This document shows, piece after piece, positions 47,172 to 57,031 of a DNA stretch of 64,000 nt. Position 1 is the stretch's first letter; the number at the start of each line of letters is the position of its first letter. Both the position numbers and the translations under genes were made by a program. Source of the DNA: RPQJ01 sp963712815 (GTDB lineage: Bacteria > Pseudomonadota > Gammaproteobacteria > Steroidobacterales > Steroidobacteraceae); assembly GCA_963712815.1 (NCBI GenBank), contig CAVQJL010000008.1:1-64000 (forward strand), given 5' to 3'. The notes under the pieces were generated by a model. It was not told the origin of the DNA. It made no database searches and saw only the letters and a list, made by a program, of their open reading frames with translations.

Positions 47172-48368
47172 TCACGCCCGCACCAGCCCGAGTAGGTGCC
47201 CGAGGTCCTTGGCGAAGATGCGCGCGTGGGCCATCGGACGCCCGCGCACCAGCTTCTTGTGCATGTACGCCTGCCAGGTGAGCTGCTGCACGTCCGGGTC
47301 CCGGCACATGCTCACGAAGCGCTCGCGGCGCTTGTCCGAGGAGTACCAGAAGCGCTGCATGATCCCGAGCACCCAGAACACGCGGCCGTGGTCGTGCATG
47401 AAGCGACGCCGCACGTTGGCGAGCGCGCGCCGATTGCCCGTCGCGAGCAATTCGTCCGCCGCCTCGGCCGCGAGCCGGCCGCTCGCCATGGCGTAGTAGA
47501 TCCCCTCCCCCGAGGCTGGCGCGACGACGCCCGCGGCGTCGCCGATCACCACAACGTCCCGGCCGTTGTCCCAGCGCGCCAGCGGGCGCAGCGGGATGGG
47601 TGCACCCTCGCGGCGCACCGTTTCGAGCCCATCGAGGCGGCTCGACCGGCGCAGGTCGGTGACCGCGCCGCGCAGCGAGAATCCCTTGTGGGCGCTGCCG
47701 ACACCCACGCTCAGGGTGTCGCCGTGCGGGAAAACCCAGGCATAGAAGTCTGGCGACAGCCGCCCCTGGTAGTACACGTCGCAGCGCTTGCCGTCGTAGT
47801 CGGCAGCACCCGCACGAGGCGCCCGGACGATCTCGTGGTAGGCGGCGACGAACGGCACCTTTGTCGCGCCTGGCAGGCTCTGGCGGGCCACGGCCGAGCG
47901 CGCGCCGTCGGCGCCGATCACCGCGTGTGCGCGTACTTCCCGCAGCCGGCCGCAGTCGGCGGGGTGACTCGATCGGTACTTCAACCGCGCGGTACCGTCG
48001 GCATCGCGCTCGATGCACTCGTAGGTTCCGAGCCGGCGCACCGCGCCCGCGCCCGCAGCGCGGCTGCGCAGCCATTCGTCGAACCGGCATCGGTCCACCA
48101 TGCCGACATAGCCACCGTCGATAGGCATGTCCACGCGGCGCTCGGACGGCGCAACCATGCGTGCCGAGGTGATGTGCGCGACCAGCTGATCATCCGGGAT
48201 CGCGAAATCTGCGATGAGTCGCGGCGGAATGGCGCCGCCGCAGGGCTTGATGCGCCCGCCCCGATCGAGCAGCAGCACCGAGCGGCCGAGCCGCGCGAGG
48301 TCGGTGGCCGCCGTGGCGCCCGCCGGGCCGCCGCCCACTACCACGGCATCAAAGGTCTCGAGTGTCAT
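47172..48368 (-). CDS. bchP: Geranylgeranyl diphosphate/bacteriochlorophyll reductase
   Basis: The 398-aa flavoprotein reduces the geranylgeranyl tail of bacteriochlorophyll stepwise to phytyl. The FAD-binding N-terminus reads FDAVVVGGGPAGATAATDLA. The family blocks IKPCGGAIPPRLI, GADGARSAVAR and VVVIGDAAGVVAPASGEGIYY are all present, and the C-terminus (YMHKKLVRGRPMAHARIFAKD) is typical. The frame is complete, unlike genes further right. It follows the bch2-type transporter gene by 10 bp in a leftward unit. Confidence 0.95.
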   Translation of the reverse strand: MTLETFDAVVVGGGPAGATAATDLARLGRSVLLLDRGGRIKPCGGAIPPRLIADFAIPDDQLVAHITSARMVAPSERRVDMPIDGGYVGMVDRCRFDEWLRSRAAGAGAVRRLGTYECIERDADGTARLKYRSSHPADCGRLREVRAHAVIGADGARSAVARQSLPGATKVPFVAAYHEIVRAPRAGAADYDGKRCDVYYQGRLSPDFYAWVFPHGDTLSVGVGSAHKGFSLRGAVTDLRRSSRLDGLETVRREGAPIPLRPLARWDNGRDVVVIGDAAGVVAPASGEGIYYAMASGRLAAEAADELLATGNRRALANVRRRFMHDHGRVFWVLGIMQRFWYSSDKRRERFVSMCRDPDVQQLTWQAYMHKKLVRGRPMAHARIFAKDLGHLLGLVRA

Positions 48369-48378
48369 GTGTGGCTCC

Positions 48379-49762
48379 TCACTGGCGTGCCCAGGCACCT
48401 GCGAGGGCTCGTCGGGCCGCGGGTGCGGCCTGGGTCGCGGGCTGCGTCCGGGGCGCCGCCGGCGAGCCCACGACGCGCGCCGCCATATGCGCCGCGACGA
48501 GGAACACGAGCGCCTCGGCCGTGAACACGATCGCGTACGCCGCGACGTTGGTGTCGAGCAACGCTCGCGCGAGGTCCACGGCGCCGGTGCCGACGAGCCC
48601 CCCGACCGCGAATGCGATGGCCTGTGCCCCGCCCCACAGGCCCATGCGGATGCCTTCACTGCCCGGGCGTCCGGCGCCTGCAAGCGCCATCATCGAGCCG
48701 ATCGCGGCGACCGCGAACGCACCGTTCGCCAGTCCGAGCAGGAACACCGAGGGACGCAGCGGCCAGTCCGGGCCGACGAAGCCTGCGGCCGCAAGACCTG
48801 CGAGCGCGGCCGCGGAAGCGACGCAGCCGCCGATGGTCCAGGCACGCAGCGAACCGAGGCGCGGCCCGCCGATCAGGCTCGTGCAGAGACCGACCAGCAG
48901 CATGCCTGCCAGGACGCCGCCGTTCTGCACGCCCGAAAGTCGAGTCGATTCGCCTGGCGTCAGACCGAAGACGAGCCCGGCGAAGGGCTCGAGGATCAGG
49001 TCCTGTGCGCTGTAGGCCAGCATCGACACGAACACGAAGATCGTGAATCGCCGAGCCTGCGGATCGGCCCACAGGTCGAGGATGGCGGCGCGAAAGTCGG
49101 CGGTTGCCTCGGGTTCGCCGGTGACACCGGCGGTCGTCGCCCGCAGGTCCGCATCGGTGCCCTCGACATTGCGAACCGCGAACAGCGCGAGCACGAATGC
49201 AGAGACGCACACCGCCGTAGCAACGGCCACGAGGCGCGCGCTCGAGAATGGATCGAGGAAATGGCCGGCCAGGCCGGCTGTGGCGATGAAGCCCACGATC
49301 ATCATCACCCACACGACGGTGGCCGCTGCCGCGCGCCGCTGGGGCGCGACCTGCTTCGCAAGCAGCACCAGCAGCGTGGTGCCCGCAGCGCCGACGCCGA
49401 GCCCGATCATCACGAAGGCTAGCGACGGCGAGCGCGATGCCGGCGGAAAGGTTCACTTGCCATCCACGCGGTGGCGACCGCGGCCGCGATGCCACCGAGC
49501 GCAAGGACCGCCATGCCGCCCACGATCCACGGCGTGCGATGCCCGCCGACGTCCGAGCCGTGACCCAGCCGTGGCCGCAGCATCTGCAACGACGTGATGC
49601 AGCGCCACGAGCGCGCCGGGCAGCATCGCCGGCAGCGCAAGCTCGACGACCATCACGCGGTTCAGCGTCGAGGTGGTGAGCACCACGATCGACGCCGAGC
49701 GCCGTCTGCACGAGACCCAGGCGCACGATGCCGAGCCAGCCGAGGTGCGTGCCCCCGCTCAC
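48379..49762 (-). CDS. Bch2/PucC-family membrane protein, frameshifted
   Basis: The protein (about 460 aa joined) belongs to the bacteriochlorophyll-associated branch of the major facilitator fold (PucC, LhaA, Bch2), thought to assist pigment delivery or light-harvesting complex assembly. The starting GTG overlaps the bchG stop (GTGA) and gives THLGWLGIVRLGLVQTALG, then TTSTLNRVMVVELALPA, the hallmark of this group. The C-terminal 345 codons are in one frame and include SMLAYSAQDLILEPFAGLVFG. Four single extra bases near 49690, 49592, 49445 and 49418 interrupt the N-terminal part. It is probably an intact gene misread. Confidence 0.87.
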
Positions 49763-50667
49763 GCCAGCACCGCCGAGCGCAGCGCGAATGCGCTCACGAG
49801 CATGCCGAGAACGTAGAGACCGACGCCGGCACCGCTGTACCAGACCGCGCGGGCGACCGGGTCTGCCAGGAATCGCTTCATCAGCAGCAGCTGCGCAACG
49901 AGCAGCACGGTGACGGCGGCTGCATGCGCGGAATGGCCCCAGCCGGCAAGGCACGCGATGACCACGAGCTGCGGCACCGCCATCACGACGCAGGCGACCC
50001 GCGCCGCGCCGTGCACGCCGAGCTGCACCGGCAGGGATGCGATGCCCATCCGCCGGTCACCCTGCGATGGACTTGAAGTCGTTCAGCGTCATGATCCCGT
50101 GTGCGCCGATGCTGTAGAGCACGGCAAGCACGATCACCGGGGCGGACGGCAGCGCGGCCGACATCACGGCCGCGCCCGTGAACCACGGCAGGCCTTCGTA
50201 GCACGCGCCCACGGCGGCGTTGCCCCACCAGCCGTTGCGCTTGAGCCGAAACGGCGGCGCGCTGTAGGCCCAGGCGAGCGCCAGCCCGACCACGGCGGCG
50301 ACCAGCGCCCAGGTGCCGAGGCAGCCGCGACAGCGAGCGACAGCAGCGTCCAGCGCGATCGCGAGACGAGGCCCCAGCGACCCGGCACGCGTCCCGAGGG
50401 AATCGGTCGCTGCGGTTCGTTGATCGCGTCCACGTGGCGGTCGAACCAGTCGTTGACCGCCTGGCTCGTGCCGCAGACCAGGGGCCCGGCGAGCAGCACG
50501 CCCGAAGGTGATCGGGCCAGCGTCCGCCCGTCGCGATACCCGGCAGAGACGACGCCGCAGCCGAACGCCCACATCGGCGGAAACCAGGTGATCGGCTTGA
50601 GCAGTTCGACCACGGCCGGCAGGGCCGGAACGGCCACCGGGGCAGCGGCGGAGAGGGGGCGGGCCAT
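49759..50667 (-). CDS. bchG: Bacteriochlorophyll synthase, frameshifted
   Basis: The enzyme (about 300 aa joined) is an integral-membrane prenyltransferase attaching the geranylgeranyl or phytyl tail to bacteriochlorophyllide. The first aspartate-rich motif appears in AVNDWFDRHVDAINEPQRPI, and the later block GIMTLNDFKSIAGDRRMG crosses a frame break. LKPITWFPPMWAFGCG marks the N-terminus. ATG 50667 lies 17 bp from an inverted repeat and PpsR-type box, so transcription probably starts just upstream, separately from ppsR. Extra bases near 50060 and 50310 shift the frame; no other damage is seen. Confidence 0.9.
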
Positions 50668-50683
50668 GTGGCCGAAATTACGC

Positions 50684-50715
50684 TTGACACTTTTTAGTGT
50701 CAAGAATGATTTACA
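50684..50715. promoter_or_regulatory. PpsR-type operator upstream of bchG
   Basis: A perfect inverted repeat TTGACAC-N6-GTGTCAA (50684-50703) overlaps an exact TGT-N12-ACA box (50698-50715, TGTCAAGAATGATTTACA). The operator lies just before the bchG ATG and about 80 bp beyond the ppsR stop. The TTGACA-like halves could double as -35 elements, which would allow repression by promoter occlusion. Confidence 0.7.
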
Positions 50716-50792
50716 CTCGACGCGGGCCGCCCGCTACGGGCTCGTCGCCTCCGGCGGTGCGCGCTGCACGCGCGGCCTCCGGGCACGGCTCG

Positions 50793-52211
50793 TCAGTTGG
50801 CGCTCTCGGTCTGATCGAGCTCGCCGAGGCCGTAGCGACGCAGCTTGACGTAGAGGCTCTGCCGGCTGAGGCCGAGCATTTCGGCGGCCGACGCGCGGTT
50901 GTCGTTCGACAGCTCGAGCGCCGCCTCGATGCACAGGCGCTCGATCATGTCGGTCGTCTCGCGCACGAGGTCCTTGAGCGGGACGCGCCCGATGAGCTCG
51001 GTCAGCTGCTTCGACCGAGCGCGGCAGTTCGCTGCTCGCGCGCGCGGCGTGCCGGACAACCGCGGCCGACACGTCGCGGATCGTGAATCCGTAGCATGGC
51101 ATCCTTGCCGCTCGGCACCGACAACGGCGGAGATCTCGACGTCGGCTGCGAGCCGTGCTCGCCGCGGATGGGTCGAGAACAGGCGGACGCAGCCGTGCTC
51201 GCGCAGGTTCGCGAACAGCACGTTCAGGTCCACACCCGGGCGCCGAGCCAACGGTCGAGCGGTTCGCCACGCGCCTGCTCCTCGGTGCTCAGCTCGGCCA
51301 TGTCGAGGAAGGCGCGATTCGCGGTCAGGATGCGCCCGTCCCGATCCGTGACCACGAAGCCGTCAGGCGGGCTCTCGATGAGCGTCGAGCAGCTCGCGTC
51401 CGGCCGGTCGCGGGCACGGCGCTACCGTCGCGATCGGTGCGGCACGCACCAGCAGGAACGAATGAGCGTTCCTGGCGGAACAGCGAGGCGGAGACGGGGA
51501 AATCGCGTCGACCGCCTGCGAGGCGACGCGCACGTCGTCGGTGCGCCCGGCGATTCGGGCGACCGCGAGTCAGCAAGCTGCAGGGCGGCGCGCCGTCTCG
51601 TCGAAGTCTTCCGAGCGAATGCCCGATGAGGCGCCGCATCGGCTTGTGGAACAGCGTCAGCGCGGCAGGGTTCGCCTCCGTCACGCGGCTTCGTGCCATC
51701 CAGCACCAGCACGGGGTCGGGCGACATCTGGAACAGCAGCCGGTAGCGGGTCTCGGCCTGGCGGAGGCGGGAATAATCCCGCTCCATCGATTGCTGGACC
51801 TCGACCAGTCGCTGCTGCAGGCGCGACACCGGCCGCAGGTCGCGCCCGAACACGACGATGCGGCCCGCCGAGCCGATCGGCGCGGTGGAATACAGGATCG
51901 GGACCGAAGCGCCCTCGGACGAGAGTTGGTTGACGTGGCGCCAGCGGGCGCCATGCGGACCGCCGGGGCGCGTGAGCATCCTCGACCTTGCCGCGGCTGT
52001 CCTTGGCGACCGTGGTGATCCAGCTCTGGCCGAGCCAGTCGCCGTGGGCGGCGAACTCCCGGGACAACTCTTCGTTGCTGAAGGCGACATCGCGGATCAC
52101 GCCCTGCTCGTCGAGAATGAGGGCGATATCCGCTGCCGCGCTGATCAGCGTCGCTGCCGCGTCCGCATCGAGGTTGCCAAGCGATTTCTGTGGCGTGCTG
52201 AAGGCCTTCAC
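50793..52211 (-). CDS. ppsR: PpsR/CrtJ transcriptional regulator, frameshifted
   Basis: The product (about 473 aa) is the PAS-PAS-PAS-HTH repressor of photosynthesis genes, responding to redox and to an AerR/PpaA-type partner. GTG 52211 follows AGGA and gives VKAFSTPQKSLGNLDADAAA. PAS segments are visible around IALILDEQGVIRDVAFSNEEL and YRLLFQMSPDPVLVLDG. The C-terminal FIS-type helix-turn-helix reads NRASAAEMLGLSRQSLYVKL, preceded by the conserved cysteine in IERLCIEAALEL, the residue tied to redox control in CrtJ/PpsR. Several single-base shifts break the frame, but all regions are recognisable. Confidence 0.9.
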
Positions 52212-52340
52212 CTGAAGTCCTGCCTTTCGTTGTGGCCTGCCCAGGCGTTGTCGCATATCGGATGCTGCAGCGCGATACCGCGGCAGCCGAGGATGGCTGT
52301 CGCGAACCCTTCGTCGCCAGCGGGTTCATGGCCGGTCGTC

Positions 52341-53274
52341 TCATGCGTCCCTGCCGAGCAGCGCCAGCATGGTTTCGGCCTGCAGGGTGCGCCTGCCTCC
52401 CGTCGGCGGCCGTCGCATCGGCGCCGACGAGTGCCACGAGGTCGGGATTCTCCATGAACAAAGGCCCACCCACCAGGATGCCGATGCCCGCGTTGCGCGA
52501 GGCCCGACGGACGTCACGGATCAGGACAGCCAGATCGCCGATATGATCGTCGCAGGCCAATGAGAAGCCGGCCACGCCGAACCAGATGCGCTGCGCAGCC
52601 TCGATGATGTCCGATCGCTCAAGCCGGAGCCCGACCACACATCCCAGCCGGCACCGCGGAAGAACTGCTCCACACGCACCAGAATGCCGAAGCTGTGCTG
52701 TTCGCCTGGCGAGGGAGCGAGCAGCACACGGCGGTCGGGCTCCGCGCGCTGCGTGCGCACGACGAAGGCCGGGCTGTACTCGCGCACCACCTGGTGCAGG
52801 CAGGACAGGCCCACCGTGACCGCCGTGAAGTCGCAGGTGTCCTCGTTCCCACATCACACCGAGCCGGCGGGCAACCGGCGCGAGGAGTTCGAGATAGAGA
52901 CGCTCGAGTGGAATGCCGCGTGCGCGCAGGCCCTCAAGGTAGGAGAGGGCGCCAGGCAGGTCGGCTTGCATGGCCAGCCCCGTCAGCGCGCTCACGTCAT
53001 CCGACGTCGGATCGGCGGCGACCGCCGAGGTCGATGTAGGCCGCGGGGCGACGTTGCGGTGGGCGAGCAGCAGACGGGGGATGATGTCGGTCTCCAGGGT
53101 GCGGGCCAGAACGGCGACGCGATTGCGCTTTCGTTGGCCCGGAGGTGCCTTGCGAGCCATGTCCGTGCGCGCCGCCAGCCGCTCAACGAGATCCTGGAGC
53201 CCGCGGTCGGTCTCCGGCGCGTCCAGATCGGCGCTCGTGTCGCGGTCCTGATCGGTCACTGGCTTCACGACCAT
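52341..53274 (-). CDS. ppaA: PpaA/AerR-type cobalamin-binding antirepressor, frameshifted
   Basis: The product (about 310 aa) is the B12-binding partner that modulates PpsR/CrtJ. ATG 53274 follows AGGAGAGG, an excellent ribosome binding site. The four-helix region holds GALSYLEGLRARGIPLERLY and LAPVARRLGVMWE. The cobalamin-binding core contains APSPGEQHSFG with the Glu-x-His signature, GWDVWSGSG, and GPLFMENPDLVALVGADATA. At least three frame changes occur (near 52850, 52610 and 52400). It is divergent from bchF and 130 bp upstream of ppsR on the same strand. The gene name follows function and position; aerR is an equivalent name in some species. Confidence 0.85.
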
Positions 53275-53315
53275 GCCCCTCTCCTGGAAGATGACTTCAT
53301 GCCTGCACGCCCTCG

Positions 53316-53351
53316 GTGTCAAGCAATCAATACGTCAATCTTGCTTGACAC
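53316..53351. promoter_or_regulatory. Palindromic PpsR-type operator between ppaA and bchF
   Basis: An 11-bp perfect inverted repeat, GTGTCAAGCAA and TTGCTTGACAC (53316-53326 and 53341-53351), surrounds a 14-bp centre. On both strands it reads as a PpsR box with one mismatch: TGT-N12-ACG at 53317-53334 and CGT-N12-ACA at 53333-53350. The right arm contains TTGACA (53345-53350), a possible -35 for rightward transcription towards bchF. Confidence 0.7.
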
Positions 53352-53519
53352 TCGCCGGAGGTCGCACCTAGCCTCCCTGCAACGAGGAACACCAGACGGG
53401 AGGGCCGATGACGGATCTTCGAAAATGTCACGCAAGGCCCCGGCTCCGTTCAATGGAACGTGGCGCCCGGTCCGGGCCCCACGGCAACTCGTTCATAGCC
53501 GATGATGCAGGCGAGGGGA

Positions 53520-53536
53520 TGTCAAGCAATGCTACA
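53520..53536. promoter_or_regulatory. Near-match PpsR box before bchF
   Basis: TGTCAAGCAATGCTACA is TGT-N11-ACA, one base short of the consensus spacing, and shares TGTCAAGCAAT with the palindrome 200 bp upstream. In this error-prone stretch a missing base could hide an exact box. It overlaps an ATG at 53519 that might start a short open frame. Confidence 0.45.
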
Positions 53537-53571
53537 TCTAGGCGAAGCGGCGGGCTTCTCGATGCCCTGGA

Positions 53572-54124
53572 TTGTTCTCCCTGGGCGCTGCCACAGGCCG
53601 CTCGAGGCGTTCCGCGGGCCATGCCCGGCCGCTCTACACCCAGGAGGAGCGCGTCCGCCGGGACCATTCGCCATGGACCCTGGTGCAGGGCGTGCTGGCG
53701 CCGGTGCAGTTCGCGGTCTTCCTCGTCAGCCTCGGCCTGGTCGTGCGCTTCCTGCCGACGGGCGAGGGCCTGGCCGCCGCGACCTGTCGGTCGTGGTCAA
53801 GACCTTCGTGCTCTACGCGATCATGATCACCGGTGCGATCTGGGAGAAGGAGGTCTTCGGCCGGTATCTGTTTGCGCCGGCCTTCTTCTGGGAGGACGTC
53901 GTTCAGCATGCTGGTCCTGGCACTGCACACCGCCTATCTCGTCGGCGCTTGTCACCGGATGCGCTGACGCCCGCGCAGCAGATGCTGCTCGCGCTGGCCG
54001 CCTATGCCACCTACGTCTTCAACGCCGCCCAGTTCCTGCTGAAGCTGCGGGCGGCGCGCCGCGACGAGATCAGTGGCCGTCCGCAGCCACGCGACGTCCG
54101 GCGGCGCGGGAGCTCGCCGAGTGA
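53572..54124 (+). CDS. bchF: 2-vinyl bacteriochlorophyllide hydratase, frameshifted
   Basis: The enzyme hydrates the C3 vinyl group of (bacterio)chlorophyllide, an early branch step to bacteriochlorophyll a. Across frames one reads RPLYTQEERVRRDHSPWTLV, APVQFAVFLVSLGLVVRFL, VVVKTFVLYAIMITGAIWEK, VFGRYLFAPAFFWEDV, MLVLALHTAYLVGA and QQMLLALAAYATYVFNAAQF, covering the small membrane protein from end to end. At least two missing bases and one extra base separate these pieces. The start is uncertain: homologous sequence begins at about 53629, and I give the nearest in-frame TTG. The stop overlaps the bchN start as GTGA. Confidence 0.85.
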
Positions 54125-55421
54125 ACGGCGGCCCGCGACCGCTGCCGGCGGTGCGCCAGCGGGTGCGCCGACGCCCGGTCCTGCGGGAACGGGGCCAGCG
54201 CGAGGTCTTCTGCGGCCTGACCGGCATCGTCTGGCTGCATCGCAAGATCCAGGATGCCTTCTTCCTGGTGGTCGGCTCCCGCACCTGCGCGCACCTGCTG
54301 CAGTCGGCCGCCGGCGTCATGATTTTCGCCGAGCCGCGGTTCGCGACCGCCATCATCGACGAGCGCGACCTCGCCGGCCTGGCCGATGCCAACGAGGAAC
54401 TCGACCGCGTCGTCGACCGGCTGCTCGCGCGCCGGCCGGATATCCGCGTGCTGTTTCTGGTCGGGTCGTGCCCGTCCGAAGTCATCAAGCTCGACCTGTC
54501 GCGCGCGCGCCGAGCGGCTGTCGCGCAGCATCATGCCGAAGGTGCGCGTGCTGAATTACTCCGGCAGCGGCATCGAGACGACGTTCACCCAGGGCGAGGA
54601 TGCCTGCCTCGCGGCGCTGGTGCCGGAAATGCCGCGCGGACCGCCAGGGCACGCGACCGTCACTGCTCGTCGTCGGCGCGCTGCGCGGATGTCGTCGAGG
54701 ACCAGTTCCGCCGCCTGTTCGCCGAGCTCGGCATCGGGCCGGTCGCGATTCCTGCCGCCGCGCAGGGCGACGGAGCTGCCGGCCGTCGGTCCCGGCACGC
54801 GATTCCTGCTGGCGCAGCCGTTCCTGGCCGACACGGCGCGCGCTCTCGAAGAGCGTGGCGCGCAGCGGATTGCCGCGCCGTTCCCGCTCGGTGCCGAGGG
54901 CACGCACGCGTGGCTGCGAGGCCGCGGCCGACGCATGGGGCATGTCGACGCCGCGCAGCTTCGAGCGCCGTGCATCGGCGCCGCCGAGCGCGCGCGCGCA
55001 CGGCCTCGCGAGCACCGGGCCGGCTCGCCGGGCAAGCGCATCTTCTTTTTCCCGATTCGCAGCTCGAAGTCGCCGCTCGCTCGCTTTCTGTCGCCGCGAA
55101 CTCGGCATGCAGCTCGATCGAGGTCGGCACGCCCTACCTGCATCGCCAGCATCTGGCCGAGGAACTCGCCCTGCTGCCCGCGGGCGTGCTGCTCAGCGAA
55201 GGCCAGGATGTCGACCGGCAACTCGATCGCTGCCGCGCCGCGAACGCCCGATCTCGTCGTCTGCGGTCTCGGCCTCGCCAATCCGCTCGAGGCCGAGGGC
55301 ATGACGACGAAGTGGTCGATCGAGCTCGTGTTCACGCCGATCCAGGGCTACGAGCAGGCCGGCGACCTGGCCGAACTGTTCGCGCGACCGCTGGTGCGCC
55401 GCGCCGCGCCTCGAGGTCTAG
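54121..55421 (+). CDS. bchN: Dark-operative protochlorophyllide reductase subunit N, frameshifted
   Basis: BchN (about 430 aa) pairs with BchB in the nitrogenase-like complex that reduces ring D of protochlorophyllide without light. The start GTG overlaps the bchF stop. Recognisable blocks are QREVFCGLTGIVWLHRKIQD, VGSRTCAHLLQSAAGVMIFA and VGSCPSEVIKLDLSRA, with the cluster cysteines in FCGLTG, RTCAH and GSCPSE. TPIQGYEQAGDLAELFARPL marks the C-terminus. Single-base shifts recur every 50-200 bp. After removing one extra base the last codons become RRARLEV and a TAG at 55419. bchB starts 5 bp later. Confidence 0.9.
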
Positions 55422-55425
55422 CGCC

Positions 55426-57020
55426 ATGCAGCTGACGCTCTGGACATACGAAGGCCCGCCGCATGTCGGCGCGATGCGCGTCGCAACCGCGATGCAGGGC
55501 GTGCACTACGTGCTGCATGCGCCGCAGGGCGACACCTACGCGGATCTGCTGTTCACGATGATCGAGCGGCGCAACGCGCGCCCGCCCGTCACCTACACGA
55601 CGTTCCAGGCGCGCGACCTCGGCGCCGATACCGCCGAGCTGTTCAAGACCGCCGCGCGCGATGCCTACGAGCGCTTCCAGCCGCGAGGCGATGCTGGTCG
55701 GCGCGTCCTGCACGGCCGAACTGATCCAGGACGATCCGGGCGGCCTCGCGCGCGCGCTCGGCCTGCCGATCCCGGTCGTTCCGCTCGAGCTTGCCGTCCT
55801 ACCAGAAGAAGGAAAACTGGGGCGCGGCGGAGACCTTCTATCAGCTGGTGCGGCGCTTGCGCGGCGCCGGGTGCCGCACGCGCGCGGCACGGAGCGGCCG
55901 CGTGCCGGCGCCGCGCTGCAACCTGCTCGGCTCCACGGCGCTCGGCTTCCGCCATCGCGACGACGTCACCGAGGTCACGCGACTTGCTCGACCGACATCG
56001 GCATCGAGGTCAACGTCGTCGCGCCGCTCGGCGCGACGCCCGACGATCTCGCGCGACTCGGCGATGCCGATTTCAACGTCGTCCTCTATCCCGAGATCGC
56101 CGGCACCGCCGCGCAGCTGGCTTCAGCGCCAGTTCGGCCAGCCCTGCACGAAGACCGTGCCGATCGGCGTCGGCGCGACGCGCGACTTCATCGCCGAGGT
56201 CGCGGCGCTCGCCGGATCGTCGATCGATCGCGCACGCTGCTCGAGCCGACGGCTCGCGGCTGCCGTGGTATTCGCGCTCGGTCGACTCGACCTACCTGAC
56301 CGGCAAGCGCGTCTTCGTCTTCGGCGACGCGACGCATGCCATCGCCGCAGCGCGCATCGCGGCCGAGGAACTCGGCTTCAAGGTCGTCGGCCTCGGCACC
56401 TACAGCCGCGAGTTCGCCCGCGAGGTGCGCGAGGCGGCACACGAGCTCAGGCGTCGAAGCGCTGATCACCGACGACTATCTCGAGGTCGAGGCGCGCAAT
56501 CGCGACGCTGCAGCCCGAACTGGTGCTCGGCACGCAGATGGAACGCCACATCGCCAAGCGCCTCGGCATTCCCTGCGCGGTCATTTCGGCACCGGTGCAT
56601 GTCCAGGACTTCCCGGCGCGCTACTCGCCGCAGATGGGCTTCGAGGGCGCCAACGTGCATCTTCGACACCTGGGTACATCCGCTGATGATGGGCCTCGAA
56701 GAACACCTGCTCGGCATGTTCCGCGACGATTTCGAATTCGACGACGGCGTGCCCTGCACCTCGCGGCTCGCAGCCGCGTTCGACCACCGCGCCAGCGCAA
56801 GCGCGACGGCTGCGCAGCCGCGCCGGTACGTCGCTGCGGTCGTCGCGGACCGGTCGGCGACACCCGCTGGGCGGACGGATGCCGAGCGCGAACTCGCAAG
56901 ATTCCGTTCTTCGTGCGCGGCAAGGCGCGCCGCAACACCGAGAGCTACGCCGAGGAGCGTGGCGTGGCCCTCATCACCGTCGAGACCCTGTACGATGCAA
57001 AAGCACATTTCGCACGCTGA
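55426..57020 (+). CDS. bchB: Dark-operative protochlorophyllide reductase subunit B, frameshifted
   Basis: BchB (about 530 aa) provides the substrate-binding and cluster-bridging half of the NB component. ATG 55426 gives MQLTLWTYEGPPHVGAMRVA, exactly the family start, and ARDLGADTAELFKTAARDAY follows. Other blocks are AMLVGASCTAELIQDDPGGL and VFVFGDATHAIAAARIAAEE. Near the end come QDFPARYSPQMGFEGANV and ARDEARKN-like FFVRGKARRNTESYAEERGV. The frame is broken many times, yet nothing is missing in order or length. It ends 12 bp before the chosen bchH start. Confidence 0.9.
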
Positions 57021-57031
57021 GCGCGACGCCG

